Shown here: positions 16,878-24,924 of the stretch, piece after piece
Layout: every line of letters starts with the position of its first letter
How positions within the stretch are numbered: the stretch's first letter is position 1
NCBI GenBank assembly: GCA_042090785.1
Contig: JBELIP010000003.1
Location: 85,750-149,749, forward strand
Length of the DNA: 64,000 bases
Direction of reading: 5' to 3'
Source of the DNA: UBA7434 sp042090785
GTDB lineage: Bacteria > Pseudomonadota > Gammaproteobacteria > Pseudomonadales > UBA7434
Translations under genes and position numbers: made by a program
The notes under the pieces: generated by a model
The model's input: only the letters and a program-made list of their open reading frames with translations
Database searches by the model: none
What the model was told of the DNA's origin: nothing

Positions 16878-18134
16878 TTAATCCATATGCTTAATAATAG
16901 CTTCACCAAACTCTGAACACTTCAACAATGTTGCATCGCCCATTAAGCGCTCAAAATCATAAGTAACCGTCTTAGCTGCAATTGCACCCTCGACACCACT
17001 TACCACCAAATCAGCGGCCTCGTTCCAGCCAAGATGTCGTAACATCATTTCTGCTGACAAGATAACCGAACCCGGATTAACCTTATCCTGACCAGCATAC
17101 TTAGGCGCAGTACCATGAGTCGCTTCAAATAAAGCAATATCATCAGATAAATTAGCACCCGGTGCGATACCAATACCACCGACCTGTGCAGCAAGCGCAT
17201 CAGAAATATAGTCGCCATTAAGGTTTAGCGTAGCAATAACGCTGTACTCATCAGGACGAAGTAAAATCTGCTGTAACATAGCATCAGCAATCACATCCTT
17301 AATGATAATCTCTTTGCCTGTCACAGGATTCTTCATAGTCATCCATGGGCCGCCATCTAACAGCTCAGCACCAAACTCTTCTTTAGCTAACTCATAGCCC
17401 CACTCTTTAAAAGCGCCTTCGGTAAACTTCATGATGTTACCTTTGTGGACCAATGTCACAGAAGGTAAATCTTGGTCAATACAGTATTGAATAGCTTTAC
17501 GCACTAAACGCTTTGTACCTTGCGATGAAACCGGCTTAACGCCTATCCCGCAATCGCTAGGAAAACGAATTTTTGATACACCCATTTCATCACGCATAAA
17601 CGCAATAACTTTATCAGCTTCTTCTGTACCAGCTTTCCACTCAATACCCGCATAAATATCTTCAGAGTTTTCACGAAAGATAACCATGTCTGTTTTTTGA
17701 GGCTCTTTAACCGGTGAAGGCACGCCAGAAAACCAGCGAACAGGACGCTGACAGACATACAAATCTAACTCTTGCCTTAAGGCGACGTTTAAAGAACGAA
17801 AACCACCACCGACCGGCGTTGTTAACGGCCCTTTAATGGCCACTTTATATTCACGAATAGCATCTAGCGTTTCTGCTGGGAACCAATCACCTTCGTATTT
17901 TTCGGCCGCTTTCTCGCCGTTATAAATTTCCATCCAGGCAATTGAACGCTTACCGTCGTAAGCTTTGGCAACAGCAGCATTAGTTACTGCTAGCATTGGC
18001 GGCGTAACATCAACGCCAATTCCATCACCTTCAATGTAAGGTATGATTGGACAATCAGGAACAGAAATAGAACCATCGGCATTGTTAGTGATTTTTGCAC
18101 CATCTTCAGGCACAACAATATGTTGATATCCCAT
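16878..18134 (-). CDS. icd: Isocitrate dehydrogenase (NADP+)
   Basis: TCA-cycle enzyme that converts isocitrate to 2-oxoglutarate with NADPH formation. The 418-residue homodimeric form has the substrate-binding RSLNVALRQ, whose Ser114 corresponds to the serine phosphorylated by AceK in E. coli. RPVRWFSGVPSPVKEPQ, FRENSEDIYAGIEW and the C-terminal GTAPKYAGQDKVNPGS cofactor region follow. All catalytic positions appear intact. ATG start, with AGGAG about eight bases upstream (seen in reverse at about 18139-18143). Its upstream region contains a perfect 15-bp tandem duplication. Confidence 0.97.
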   Translation of the reverse strand: MGYQHIVVPEDGAKITNNADGSISVPDCPIIPYIEGDGIGVDVTPPMLAVTNAAVAKAYDGKRSIAWMEIYNGEKAAEKYEGDWFPAETLDAIREYKVAIKGPLTTPVGGGFRSLNVALRQELDLYVCQRPVRWFSGVPSPVKEPQKTDMVIFRENSEDIYAGIEWKAGTEEADKVIAFMRDEMGVSKIRFPSDCGIGVKPVSSQGTKRLVRKAIQYCIDQDLPSVTLVHKGNIMKFTEGAFKEWGYELAKEEFGAELLDGGPWMTMKNPVTGKEIIIKDVIADAMLQQILLRPDEYSVIATLNLNGDYISDALAAQVGGIGIAPGANLSDDIALFEATHGTAPKYAGQDKVNPGSVILSAEMMLRHLGWNEAADLVVSGVEGAIAAKTVTYDFERLMGDATLLKCSEFGEAIIKHMD

Positions 18135-18449
18135 GTTTAGGAGTACTCCGTTAAAATTACGTTTGCTACTATTACGTTTGCTACTACGTATTGGTTAAAA
18201 AAAGATTTTCGTGGACAGTTAACCACGACAGTCTATGAATTTGATCAGGGCTCTTGATAAGGAATAACGACTCATTAAACCCAAAGCTTGAGGCCAGAGC
18301 ACTACTAGCAAGTGCTTGTTAAGCTTATTTTTCGCGCGGCATTGTACCACCGCAACAAGCATAATGTCGTTACCCAAAGGGCATTTAAGCGCTTTACTAC
18401 CAATAATGGCAGCTCAACTGGTCATAACCAATAAAATAGGAATTCTAAA
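18135..18449. other. Divergent icd/rluE spacer
   Basis: About 315 bases without a credible gene. It contains the icd ribosome binding site and a 15-bp tandem duplication just upstream of it. At the right end lies the AGGA at 18438-18441 that sets the rluE GTG start. An open frame crossing its right end (18316-18720) overlaps rluE in another frame and is not considered real. Confidence 0.5.
18156..18185. repeat. Perfect 15-bp tandem duplication upstream of icd
   Basis: ATTACGTTTGCTACT occurs twice head-to-tail (18156-18170, 18171-18185), with a partial third start (ACG). It begins 22 bases upstream of the icd start codon, in the presumed 5' leader. Copies are identical, which suggests a recent slippage event. 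Confidence 0.85.
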
Positions 18450-19094
18450 GTGGAGCTTTTACTGCTCAACAAACCTTATCAAGTTTTATGTCAGTTTACC
18501 GACAAAAATAATATTGCCGAAAATTCAAACTATAATGATAAAAAACAGCCTTCACAACGCAGCACCCTATCGCAATTTATTGACCGCCCAAACTATTACC
18601 CTGCGGGCCGTCTCGATTACTTATCTGAAGGGCTGCTCATACTCACCGACAACGGTGCTATGCAATCACGTATTACTGAGCCGACCCAAAAAATGGAGAA
18701 GTCCTATTGGGTACAAGTAGAAGGCTCGCCCTCTAAAGATGCGCTATCCCAACTAAGAAAAGGCATTATGCTCAATGATGGCTTAACCCTGCCCGCTCGC
18801 GCCGAAATCATGGCCGAGCCACCAGCAGTTTGGGATAGAGAGCCTCCGGTGATTGAACACCGACAGCAAAATAGTCAATGGGTAAACATCAGCATTCGCC
18901 AAGGTAAGAATCGTCAAATTCGGCGCATGATGGCTAGCGTTGGCCACCCCGTTCTTCGCTTAATACGCCACCAAGTAGGACCATGGAAATTAGACGATTT
19001 AAAATCAGGTGAAAGCAAAATCGTTCACGTTAACCTGCCAACTGACAGTAAAAAATCTCACTCAAAAGGCAAGGCAAGAGGCCGTCGTAGGTAA
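18450..19094 (+). CDS. rluE: 23S rRNA pseudouridine synthase, RluE type
   Basis: RsuA/RluB/E/F-family enzyme; E. coli RluE makes pseudouridine 2457 of 23S rRNA. The catalytic Asp lies in PAGRLDYLSEGLLILTDNG. The C-terminal part has NISIRQGKNRQIRRMMASVGHPVLRLIR, a family signature. As in RluE, there is no N-terminal S4 domain: the catalytic fold starts at once with LLLLNKPYQVLCQF. A short Lys/Arg-rich tail (KSHSKGKARGRRR) could bind rRNA. The GTG start is supported by AGGA eight bases upstream. RluE rather than RsuA or RluF is inferred from the missing S4 domain and the icd-nudJ-mnmA context. Confidence 0.88.
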   Translation: MELLLLNKPYQVLCQFTDKNNIAENSNYNDKKQPSQRSTLSQFIDRPNYYPAGRLDYLSEGLLILTDNGAMQSRITEPTQKMEKSYWVQVEGSPSKDALSQLRKGIMLNDGLTLPARAEIMAEPPAVWDREPPVIEHRQQNSQWVNISIRQGKNRQIRRMMASVGHPVLRLIRHQVGPWKLDDLKSGESKIVHVNLPTDSKKSHSKGKARGRRR

Positions 19095-19217
19095 TTTTTT
19101 TCTAACAAAGAGAATCTAGTACGGTAAAATTTAAAAAAAACGCTAAGCTCTATTAATAGCACAATTGACTTAGAGCAACTTTTGCTGAAAAACATGTAAA
19201 GCCTGCACATTAACTGG

Positions 19218-19727
19218 ATGTTAAAACCTGTAACCATGAGTACAAAAAACAATCAGAAAGAAGTAGTAAATGAGGCCCAATGCTTCACTCCACATGTAAC
19301 CGTTGCCGTTGTCGTTGAACGCAATGGTCAATTTTTAATGGTTGAAGAATACTCATCTGGCGGCAAGGCCGTTATCAACCAACCTGCAGGGCACCTAGAA
19401 GCCAACGAAACATTAATCGAGGCTGCAATAAGAGAAACCTTAGAAGAAACCCGTTGGCATGTAGAAATTACTGGCGTGCTGAATATGAACCTCTATTTAT
19501 CGCCCAATAACGGTGTCACCTATCATCGAACCACGTTTATCGGCTCAGCAATAAAAGAAGACCCCCATTCGCCATTAGACGATGGCATTATTCAAGCCTT
19601 GTGGCTCACGCCAGAAGAAGTCGACGCTAGAAAAGATCAGCATCGTAGCCCGGTTGTCAGTAAAGCCATTCAGCAATACCTCAATGACCCACATTATCCT
19701 TTGGCCATGATTGCCGATTACCGTTAG
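19218..19727 (+). CDS. nudJ: Nudix hydrolase, NudJ type
   Basis: Nudix pyrophosphohydrolase; the E. coli counterpart acts on HMP-PP and on nucleoside di- and triphosphates. The Nudix box reads GHLEANETLIEAAIRETLEE, with the metal-binding REtLEE intact, after the NQPAGHLE approach typical of NudJ. TPHVTVAVVVERNGQFLMVEE starts the fold. Length is 169 residues with a non-conserved N-terminal stretch of about 25 residues, so a start at the ATG at 19236 is also possible. It sits between rluE and mnmA, the same order as in other gammaproteobacteria. Confidence 0.9.
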   Translation: MLKPVTMSTKNNQKEVVNEAQCFTPHVTVAVVVERNGQFLMVEEYSSGGKAVINQPAGHLEANETLIEAAIRETLEETRWHVEITGVLNMNLYLSPNNGVTYHRTTFIGSAIKEDPHSPLDDGIIQALWLTPEEVDARKDQHRSPVVSKAIQQYLNDPHYPLAMIADYR

Positions 19728-19816
19728 AATAGCCTCACTTTAGACTAACGGCGCCAGCCTTAATGCTTTTTACCCATCCGCGCGCCCCATATATTTTGAG
19801 AAACCAACCTTAAACC

Positions 19817-20914
19817 ATGAGCACAGTGATTGTCGGCATTTCAGGCGGCGTTGATTCATCCGTAACCGCTTTAGAACTGCTCAACCAAGGGCATAACGTT
19901 GAAGCCCTGTTTATGAAAAACTGGGACGAGGACGACGGCACTGAATACTGCACCGCTCGCACCGACCTTGAAGATGCCATGCGCGTCTGCGATAAACTCA
20001 ACATTGAATTACACACGGTGAACTTTGCTCAACAGTACTGGGATAATGTATTCGAGCATTTCCTAGCGGAATACCACGCAGGCCGAACACCCAACCCAGA
20101 TGTACTCTGCAACCGAGAAATCAAATTCAAAGTATTTGCCGATTACGCCGAAAAACTCGGTGCAGACTTTATTGCTACCGGCCACTATGCCAGAACCTCT
20201 CATGGGAACTCTAACGGCAACGGTCATAGTTCTACTCGCTTACTAAAAGGATTAGATCACAACAAAGATCAAAGTTATTTTCTGCATGCAGTTTCACAGC
20301 AGCAATTAGCAAAAACCTTATTTCCCATTGGTGAAATGGAAAAATCATCAGTGCGCGCAATTGCCAAAAAAGCTGGCTTAGTCACGCACAACAAAAAGGA
20401 CAGTACTGGAATTTGCTTTATCGGCGAGCGACGCTTTAAAGACTTTCTTGAGCGCTACTTACACGCTGATCCAGGCCCCATTGTCGATGACCTGAATAAT
20501 CCCATGGGCGAACACAGCGGATTAATGTTCCATACCATTGGACAACGACAAGGTTTAGGGATTGGTGGCGTGGCTAATGCAGCACAAGCGCCTTGGTATG
20601 TTGCCGAAAAACGCCTCGAGGATAACACTTTAATTGTGGTGCAAGGCAATGAGCACGAACGACTCTACAGCAATACATTAATCGCCATAGACAGCCACTG
20701 GATTGGTGATAAACCAGAACTGCCTTTTAGCTGTACTGCCAAAACACGCTACCGACAAGAAGACCAAGTTTGCAGCATCATCAGCGACGACAATGGCCAG
20801 TTATCGGTCGCTTTTGAACAAGCCCAGCGCGCTATTACGCCCGGCCAATATATCGTCTTTTACGATAACGACCACTGCCTAGGCGGTGCCGTTATCCAGC
20901 AAGCCTTTAAATAA
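19817..20914 (+). CDS. mnmA: tRNA-specific 2-thiouridylase MnmA
   Basis: Thiolates U34 of tRNA-Lys, -Glu and -Gln, taking sulfur from the TusE relay. The PP-loop SGGVDSS (residues 9-15) adenylates the wobble base. The catalytic Cys98 (NPDVLCNREIKF) and the persulfide-accepting Cys200 (STGICFIGER) are both present. The C-terminal beta-barrel domain includes HTIGQRQGLGIGG. Length 365 is normal. A short Asn/Gly/Ser-rich insert (residues 128-138) is unusual but lies in a loop. In E. coli and Pseudomonas hflD follows directly; here only a 161-base spacer separates mnmA from purB. Confidence 0.97.
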   Translation: MSTVIVGISGGVDSSVTALELLNQGHNVEALFMKNWDEDDGTEYCTARTDLEDAMRVCDKLNIELHTVNFAQQYWDNVFEHFLAEYHAGRTPNPDVLCNREIKFKVFADYAEKLGADFIATGHYARTSHGNSNGNGHSSTRLLKGLDHNKDQSYFLHAVSQQQLAKTLFPIGEMEKSSVRAIAKKAGLVTHNKKDSTGICFIGERRFKDFLERYLHADPGPIVDDLNNPMGEHSGLMFHTIGQRQGLGIGGVANAAQAPWYVAEKRLEDNTLIVVQGNEHERLYSNTLIAIDSHWIGDKPELPFSCTAKTRYRQEDQVCSIISDDNGQLSVAFEQAQRAITPGQYIVFYDNDHCLGGAVIQQAFK

Positions 20915-21075
20915 GCTACAGACTATAGCAGAAGTAAATTTGCACGCCCTCAGCGTTTGACTCAATGTGCGCTTTTGCGCATAGTAGCGACCTCTAACAA
21001 TGCCGCCAGCCCAGCGTTTTTAGCCATTTTTTGCGTTTGCGGTAACCGTCTTCGACCAACCAGAAAGAATTTATT

Positions 21076-22437
21076 ATGCCCACTGAACTTAAAGCCGTAT
21101 CCCCTATTGATGGACGTTATGCCAGCAAAACAACTCCTCTAACAGATATTTTTAGCGAATACGGCCTTATAGCCGCCCGCGTATTAGTTGAAGTGCGCTG
21201 GCTACAAGCGCTTGCCGAACAACCGGGTATTACTGAACTGCCCGCTCTTAGTGAAACCTCTATTAATGCGCTTAACAATATTGTTAGTAATTTTAGCGAA
21301 GCCGACGCCGAAGCAATTAAAAATATTGAACGAACAACAAATCACGACGTTAAAGCTATTGAATACTTTCTTAAAGACAAACTCGAAAGCATTCCAGAGC
21401 TTGCAGCCGCAAAAGAGTTTATTCACTTTGCTTGCACCTCCGAAGACATAAACAACCTTTCGCATGCCGTAATGCTTCAAGCAGGTAAGCAAACCTTAAT
21501 ACCGGTAATGAATCGTATTATCGACACACTTACCACTTATGTAAAAGAATGGGCGGCACAACCCATGCTATCGCGCACCCATGGTCAAACAGCCAGCCCG
21601 ACTACTGTTGGTAAAGAGTTTGCCAATGTCGTTGCTCGCTTACGAAGACAAATTGCGCAATTAGAAGCCACCGAAATACTGGGCAAAATGAATGGCGCTG
21701 TAGGCAACTACAATGCGCATTTATCTGCCTACCCCAATATCGACTGGCAAGCACACAGTCAAAATTTTGTAGAGAGCCTAGGCTTAACGTGGAACCCCTA
21801 CACCACTCAAATAGAGCCGCATGATTATATTGCTGAGCTATTTCACAATATCGCTCGGTTTAACACCATTATCATCGATTTCGATAGAGACATTTGGGCC
21901 TATATTTCACGTGGTTTTTTCAAGCAAAAACAAATCGAAGGCGAAATTGGCTCATCGACCATGCCACATAAAGTTAACCCTATTGATTTTGAAAACTCCG
22001 AAGGCAACCTAGGTCTGGCTAATGCCGTACTTGGACATATGGCCGAAAAACTACCTATCTCACGCTGGCAGCGTGACCTAACAGATTCTACCGTTCTTAG
22101 AAATATGGGCGTAGGATTTGCTTATAGTCTTATCGCTTATGAAGCTACGCTTAAAGGCCTCGGCAAACTTCAATTAAATTCCGAAGTCATTGATGACGAC
22201 TTAGACAATGCGTGGGAAGTCTTAGCTGAACCCTTACAAACCATTATGCGACGTTATGGCGTAGACGAGCCTTATGAAAAATTGAAAGCGTTAACACGAG
22301 GCAAAAAAGTGAATGCTGAATCGTTGGCTGAATTTATTGAGGCATTAGATATAGAGCAAGAAGCTAAACTGGCCATGCTAGCATTAACGCCTGCCAACTA
22401 TATTGGCCAAGCTGAACAACTGGCCAAGAACATATAA
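21076..22437 (+). CDS. purB: Adenylosuccinate lyase
   Basis: Catalyses two fumarate-releasing steps of purine synthesis (SAICAR to AICAR, and adenylosuccinate to AMP). The fumarase-superfamily signature SSTMPHKVNPIDFENSEGN, with the mobile catalytic Ser loop, is near residue 295. LSRTHGQTASPTTVGKE and TNHDVKAIEYFLK are further active-site blocks. Length 453 matches the E. coli-type enzyme. The ATG start is preceded by AGAAAG. It is convergent with cysH. Confidence 0.97.
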   Translation: MPTELKAVSPIDGRYASKTTPLTDIFSEYGLIAARVLVEVRWLQALAEQPGITELPALSETSINALNNIVSNFSEADAEAIKNIERTTNHDVKAIEYFLKDKLESIPELAAAKEFIHFACTSEDINNLSHAVMLQAGKQTLIPVMNRIIDTLTTYVKEWAAQPMLSRTHGQTASPTTVGKEFANVVARLRRQIAQLEATEILGKMNGAVGNYNAHLSAYPNIDWQAHSQNFVESLGLTWNPYTTQIEPHDYIAELFHNIARFNTIIIDFDRDIWAYISRGFFKQKQIEGEIGSSTMPHKVNPIDFENSEGNLGLANAVLGHMAEKLPISRWQRDLTDSTVLRNMGVGFAYSLIAYEATLKGLGKLQLNSEVIDDDLDNAWEVLAEPLQTIMRRYGVDEPYEKLKALTRGKKVNAESLAEFIEALDIEQEAKLAMLALTPANYIGQAEQLAKNI

Positions 22438-22494
22438 AAGCATATTTAAAAACTTTTATACGTCGTTAGAAAAAATAAACAAACAATAAAGATA

Positions 22495-22524
22495 GGCATA
22501 AACGGAAGGCATTCCGTTTATGCC
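22495..22524. terminator. Terminator overlapping the cysH stop codon
   Basis: A perfect 13-bp stem (GGCATAAACGGAA at 22495-22507 with its complement at 22512-22524) has a four-base loop. On the minus strand it is followed by a T-rich stretch. The last codons and TAA stop of cysH (22518-22520) lie within the stem. It sits between convergent purB and cysH; the plus-strand side lacks a clear T-tract, so it serves mainly cysH. Confidence 0.8.
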
Positions 22525-23216
22525 GAAGTATGAAGTCCACATTCACGACCGTCTTGAACCTTAGTCGGGTCAAAATAATGTCGGCAAGATAACAATGCAT
22601 TATCCTGCATGTACTGCTCAACCTGCTCATCTGACCAATAGAATAATGGCGCCACTTTTAAAATACCGCGCGCATCCCAACTTAAAATATCCAAAGTCTT
22701 ACGGTGCTCTGTTTCTTGCTGGCGAATACCGGTAATCCAAATTTCTGGCTCCCATTCACTGATTGCCCGATTAAATGGCTCCAATTTAACCTGTCGAGTA
22801 AACTCCGTATGCAGCGCCTCATCTTCCATAGTGGGTATGCCGCCCATAACCGCGTTACGTCGCTCAGACGTCATTAACGGCGAATACACATGATAATCGA
22901 GTGGAATCCGCTTAATCAGCTTGTCGGCAACGACATAGGTATCACGTAAGTTATAACCCGTATCAACCCAGACCGTTGGAACCGTTTGGTCTACCTGACT
23001 AATCACGTTAAGCATCACGGCAGCGTTTTTACCAAAGCTAGTCGTAGCAATCGTCTTTTTGCCTTGCGCTAATGCCCAAGCAACAATCTCCGCTGCACTG
23101 GCATCCCGAAGCTGCTGGTTAATTTTCTCTATATCCACTATCAAAATATCTTTTATGCATATGGGCAAATTCATGGCCCATTTCTCAGCCACGCAATTTA
23201 GCCGATAGATAAGCAA
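22518..23216 (-). CDS. cysH: Phosphoadenylyl-sulfate reductase (CysH family)
   Basis: Reduces PAPS to sulfite with thioredoxin in assimilatory sulfate reduction. The PP-loop-like TTSFGKNAAVMLNVI and VWVDTGYNLRDTYV form the nucleotide site, and ITGIRQQETEHR and the C-terminal ECGLHTS with the single catalytic Cys follow. The paired-Cys motifs that hold the [4Fe-4S] cluster in APS reductases are absent, which favours PAPS as substrate. Conserved sequence begins near residue 27, where an in-frame GTG (23136-23138) or the ATG at 23174 could be the true start. The listed longest form may be over-extended. Confidence 0.9.
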   Translation of the reverse strand: MLIYRLNCVAEKWAMNLPICIKDILIVDIEKINQQLRDASAAEIVAWALAQGKKTIATTSFGKNAAVMLNVISQVDQTVPTVWVDTGYNLRDTYVVADKLIKRIPLDYHVYSPLMTSERRNAVMGGIPTMEDEALHTEFTRQVKLEPFNRAISEWEPEIWITGIRQQETEHRKTLDILSWDARGILKVAPLFYWSDEQVEQYMQDNALLSCRHYFDPTKVQDGRECGLHTSA

Positions 23217-23311
23217 TCACCTAATACTTTAATAGCATAAAGTTATAACAAAATGATAGGAGCAACCGGTTTAAGCTATTAGAGGCAAGGGGGAAAATTG
23301 ACGACACTTTT

Positions 23312-23364
23312 GCAAGAACGCAAGCTTTAGCAAAAACGGGGTTTAAGCAAGAACGCGGGCTTAA
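23312..23364. repeat. Three imperfect ~18-bp tandem copies across the stop of the speE-like gene
   Basis: GCAAGAACGCAAGCTTTA (23312-23329), a diverged 17-base copy (23330-23346) and GCAAGAACGCGGGCTTAA (23347-23364) follow head-to-tail. The last copy contains the gene's stop codon (23361-23363), so the other two lie immediately past the stop on the transcribed strand. Confidence 0.7.
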
Positions 23365-24131
23365 GCTAGGCGGCGGAACTTTTGCGTATTACTCAGCTTA
23401 TTTAAAGCGACCTGCCCTAGCGCTGATGCAAGATGATGCCGCCAATTGGCAAGGTTAAGAGAGTAGCGTGAGGCAATACAAATGATGTTTTCATAATTTG
23501 GCTCACGCAGTGAATAGCCATAAGAAAAAGCTGAAGAAAGCGAGCATTGCGCGCCAGCAACTAACGAGCGTGCCTCTTTACTAGAAACGCAATTAGCGAT
23601 TAACAAGCCTTGGGGAGACAAGCAGGCCTTAATGCGGCGCAACCAGAATGCGTTTTTGTCAGCAAAAGCAACAGCCCTAAAAGGTTCGCCGTCTTGATCA
23701 AAGAATAAATCATCAATTATTAAATCGAATGCCGGTCCTTTATAGGCCTTAAGCCATGCAATCGCATCGGCATGCACTAACTTAACTTTATGTCTCTTTA
23801 GCCCAACAAATCGACGCGCAACCTGCAAATGCACTTTATCGATATCAACAGCAACAATGCTTACATTAGGTACATAGTCACTGATTTTTTTAATCGCTGC
23901 GCCAGCACCAACACCTAATACTAAAACCCTCAAAGGCTTAAGCTTTTTAGACGCATCGGGAGGCTGACGAAAAAAGAGTGGCAGCCATAACATATCCCAG
24001 ACACCACCATTTAATAATCGGCCGCCATGATACTGGGAGTGAAATACTTGATTACGATACAGCCGAATAGAAGAGCCCGCTGTGCGAACCTGATAGTGGT
24101 GACCGGCATGACTTCGTTCCCAAACAATCAT
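23361..24131 (-). CDS. Spermidine-synthase-like methyltransferase-fold protein
   Basis: A 256-residue protein with a Rossmann fold like spermidine synthase: a nucleotide-binding VLVLGVGAGAAIKKI, an acidic end of strand 2 in VAVDIDKVHLQVARRF, and LVHADAIAWL then FDLIIDDLFFD. The short N-terminal beta region (HHYQVRTAGSSIRLYRNQVF) resembles the SpeE N-domain but is reduced. The GGGDGG glycine motif of true SpeE is altered to GVGAGA, so polyamine synthesis is doubtful. It lies 25 bases downstream of the SIMPL gene and could be cotranscribed. No speD is present. Substrate unknown. Confidence 0.75.
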   Translation of the reverse strand: MIVWERSHAGHHYQVRTAGSSIRLYRNQVFHSQYHGGRLLNGGVWDMLWLPLFFRQPPDASKKLKPLRVLVLGVGAGAAIKKISDYVPNVSIVAVDIDKVHLQVARRFVGLKRHKVKLVHADAIAWLKAYKGPAFDLIIDDLFFDQDGEPFRAVAFADKNAFWLRRIKACLSPQGLLIANCVSSKEARSLVAGAQCSLSSAFSYGYSLREPNYENIICIASRYSLNLANWRHHLASALGQVALNKLSNTQKFRRLA

Positions 24132-24156
24132 CGACTAATGACGACGAGTAAAATAG

Positions 24157-24879
24157 CTATTCAATTTCAAAAGTTGCAGTAATAGACGATTCAACACCAA
24201 TACTACCTTTAGATGTAGTAGCCACAGATTCACTGCTTGCCATCATTGCCATTCGCCCCTTAAATACCGGTGCCGGGCGCGAACTATGCTCTTTAATATA
24301 AAGTAAGCCACGCACCTTTCGACCGCTAGCCTTAGCCAACACCTGCGCTTTATTCTCGGCATTGTTATAAGCGGCCTCTAAAGCTTGCAAAGTCAAAGCC
24401 GCATGCTGACTTGAAGCTAACTGTACATTTTCAAAGCGCATAACGCCCAAGCGACCTAACGACTCCATAATGGCGCCATACTGGTTAATATTCATAAGTT
24501 TTACAGCAATATTGCGTTTGGCATCATGGGCGATAATTTCCTGCTTTCGCTGATAATCAACAACAGGATTAATCGATAGGTCCATAGCCTGAATATCAGC
24601 TTCAGGAATACCATAATCGCTTAATGTCGCCATAATTTGCTGTACCTTTTTCTCTACCGTTTTGTAAGCAACACTGGCTTTTGGCGCTCTAGCATCAACT
24701 CCAATAACAAAGCGAATTTGGTCCGGCTCAACACTGACACTACCTTGCCCATTAATGACTATTGTTTTGGTTCCATTTAATATTGAGCTAGCATCCGACG
24801 CCTGAGCGGAGGACAGAGAAAACATATACAACGTAACTAAAAGCAGCGCCTTACAAACCTTGCTTATAGACTCTAACAT
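24157..24879 (-). CDS. SIMPL-domain (DUF541) periplasmic protein
   Basis: A 240-residue secreted protein with an N-terminal signal peptide (ALLLVTLYMFSLSSAQA, cleavage probably before SD). The SIMPL/DUF541 fold follows: ING-QGSVSVEPDQIRFVIGVDARA, a helix AYKTVEKKVQQIMATLSDYGI, then IQAMDLSINPVVDY. E. coli YggE is the best-known member and lowers oxidative stress by an unclear mechanism. The gene lies 45 bases downstream of the degQ-like protease, with which it may form an envelope-related unit. Function is not inferable from sequence. Confidence 0.85.
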   Translation of the reverse strand: MLESISKVCKALLLVTLYMFSLSSAQASDASSILNGTKTIVINGQGSVSVEPDQIRFVIGVDARAPKASVAYKTVEKKVQQIMATLSDYGIPEADIQAMDLSINPVVDYQRKQEIIAHDAKRNIAVKLMNINQYGAIMESLGRLGVMRFENVQLASSQHAALTLQALEAAYNNAENKAQVLAKASGRKVRGLLYIKEHSSRPAPVFKGRMAMMASSESVATTSKGSIGVESSITATFEIE

Positions 24880-24924
24880 CGACCTCTCCTCGTTAAGACT
24901 TAAACCTTTAAGTGAAAAAAATCG

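Noticed and set aside
18316..18720. 134-codon plus-strand frame before and across rluE
   Set aside because: It overlaps the clear rluE frame and has no recognisable domain.
20957..21142. 61-codon frame between mnmA and purB as an hflD remnant
   Set aside because: It overlaps purB and bears no similarity to HflD.
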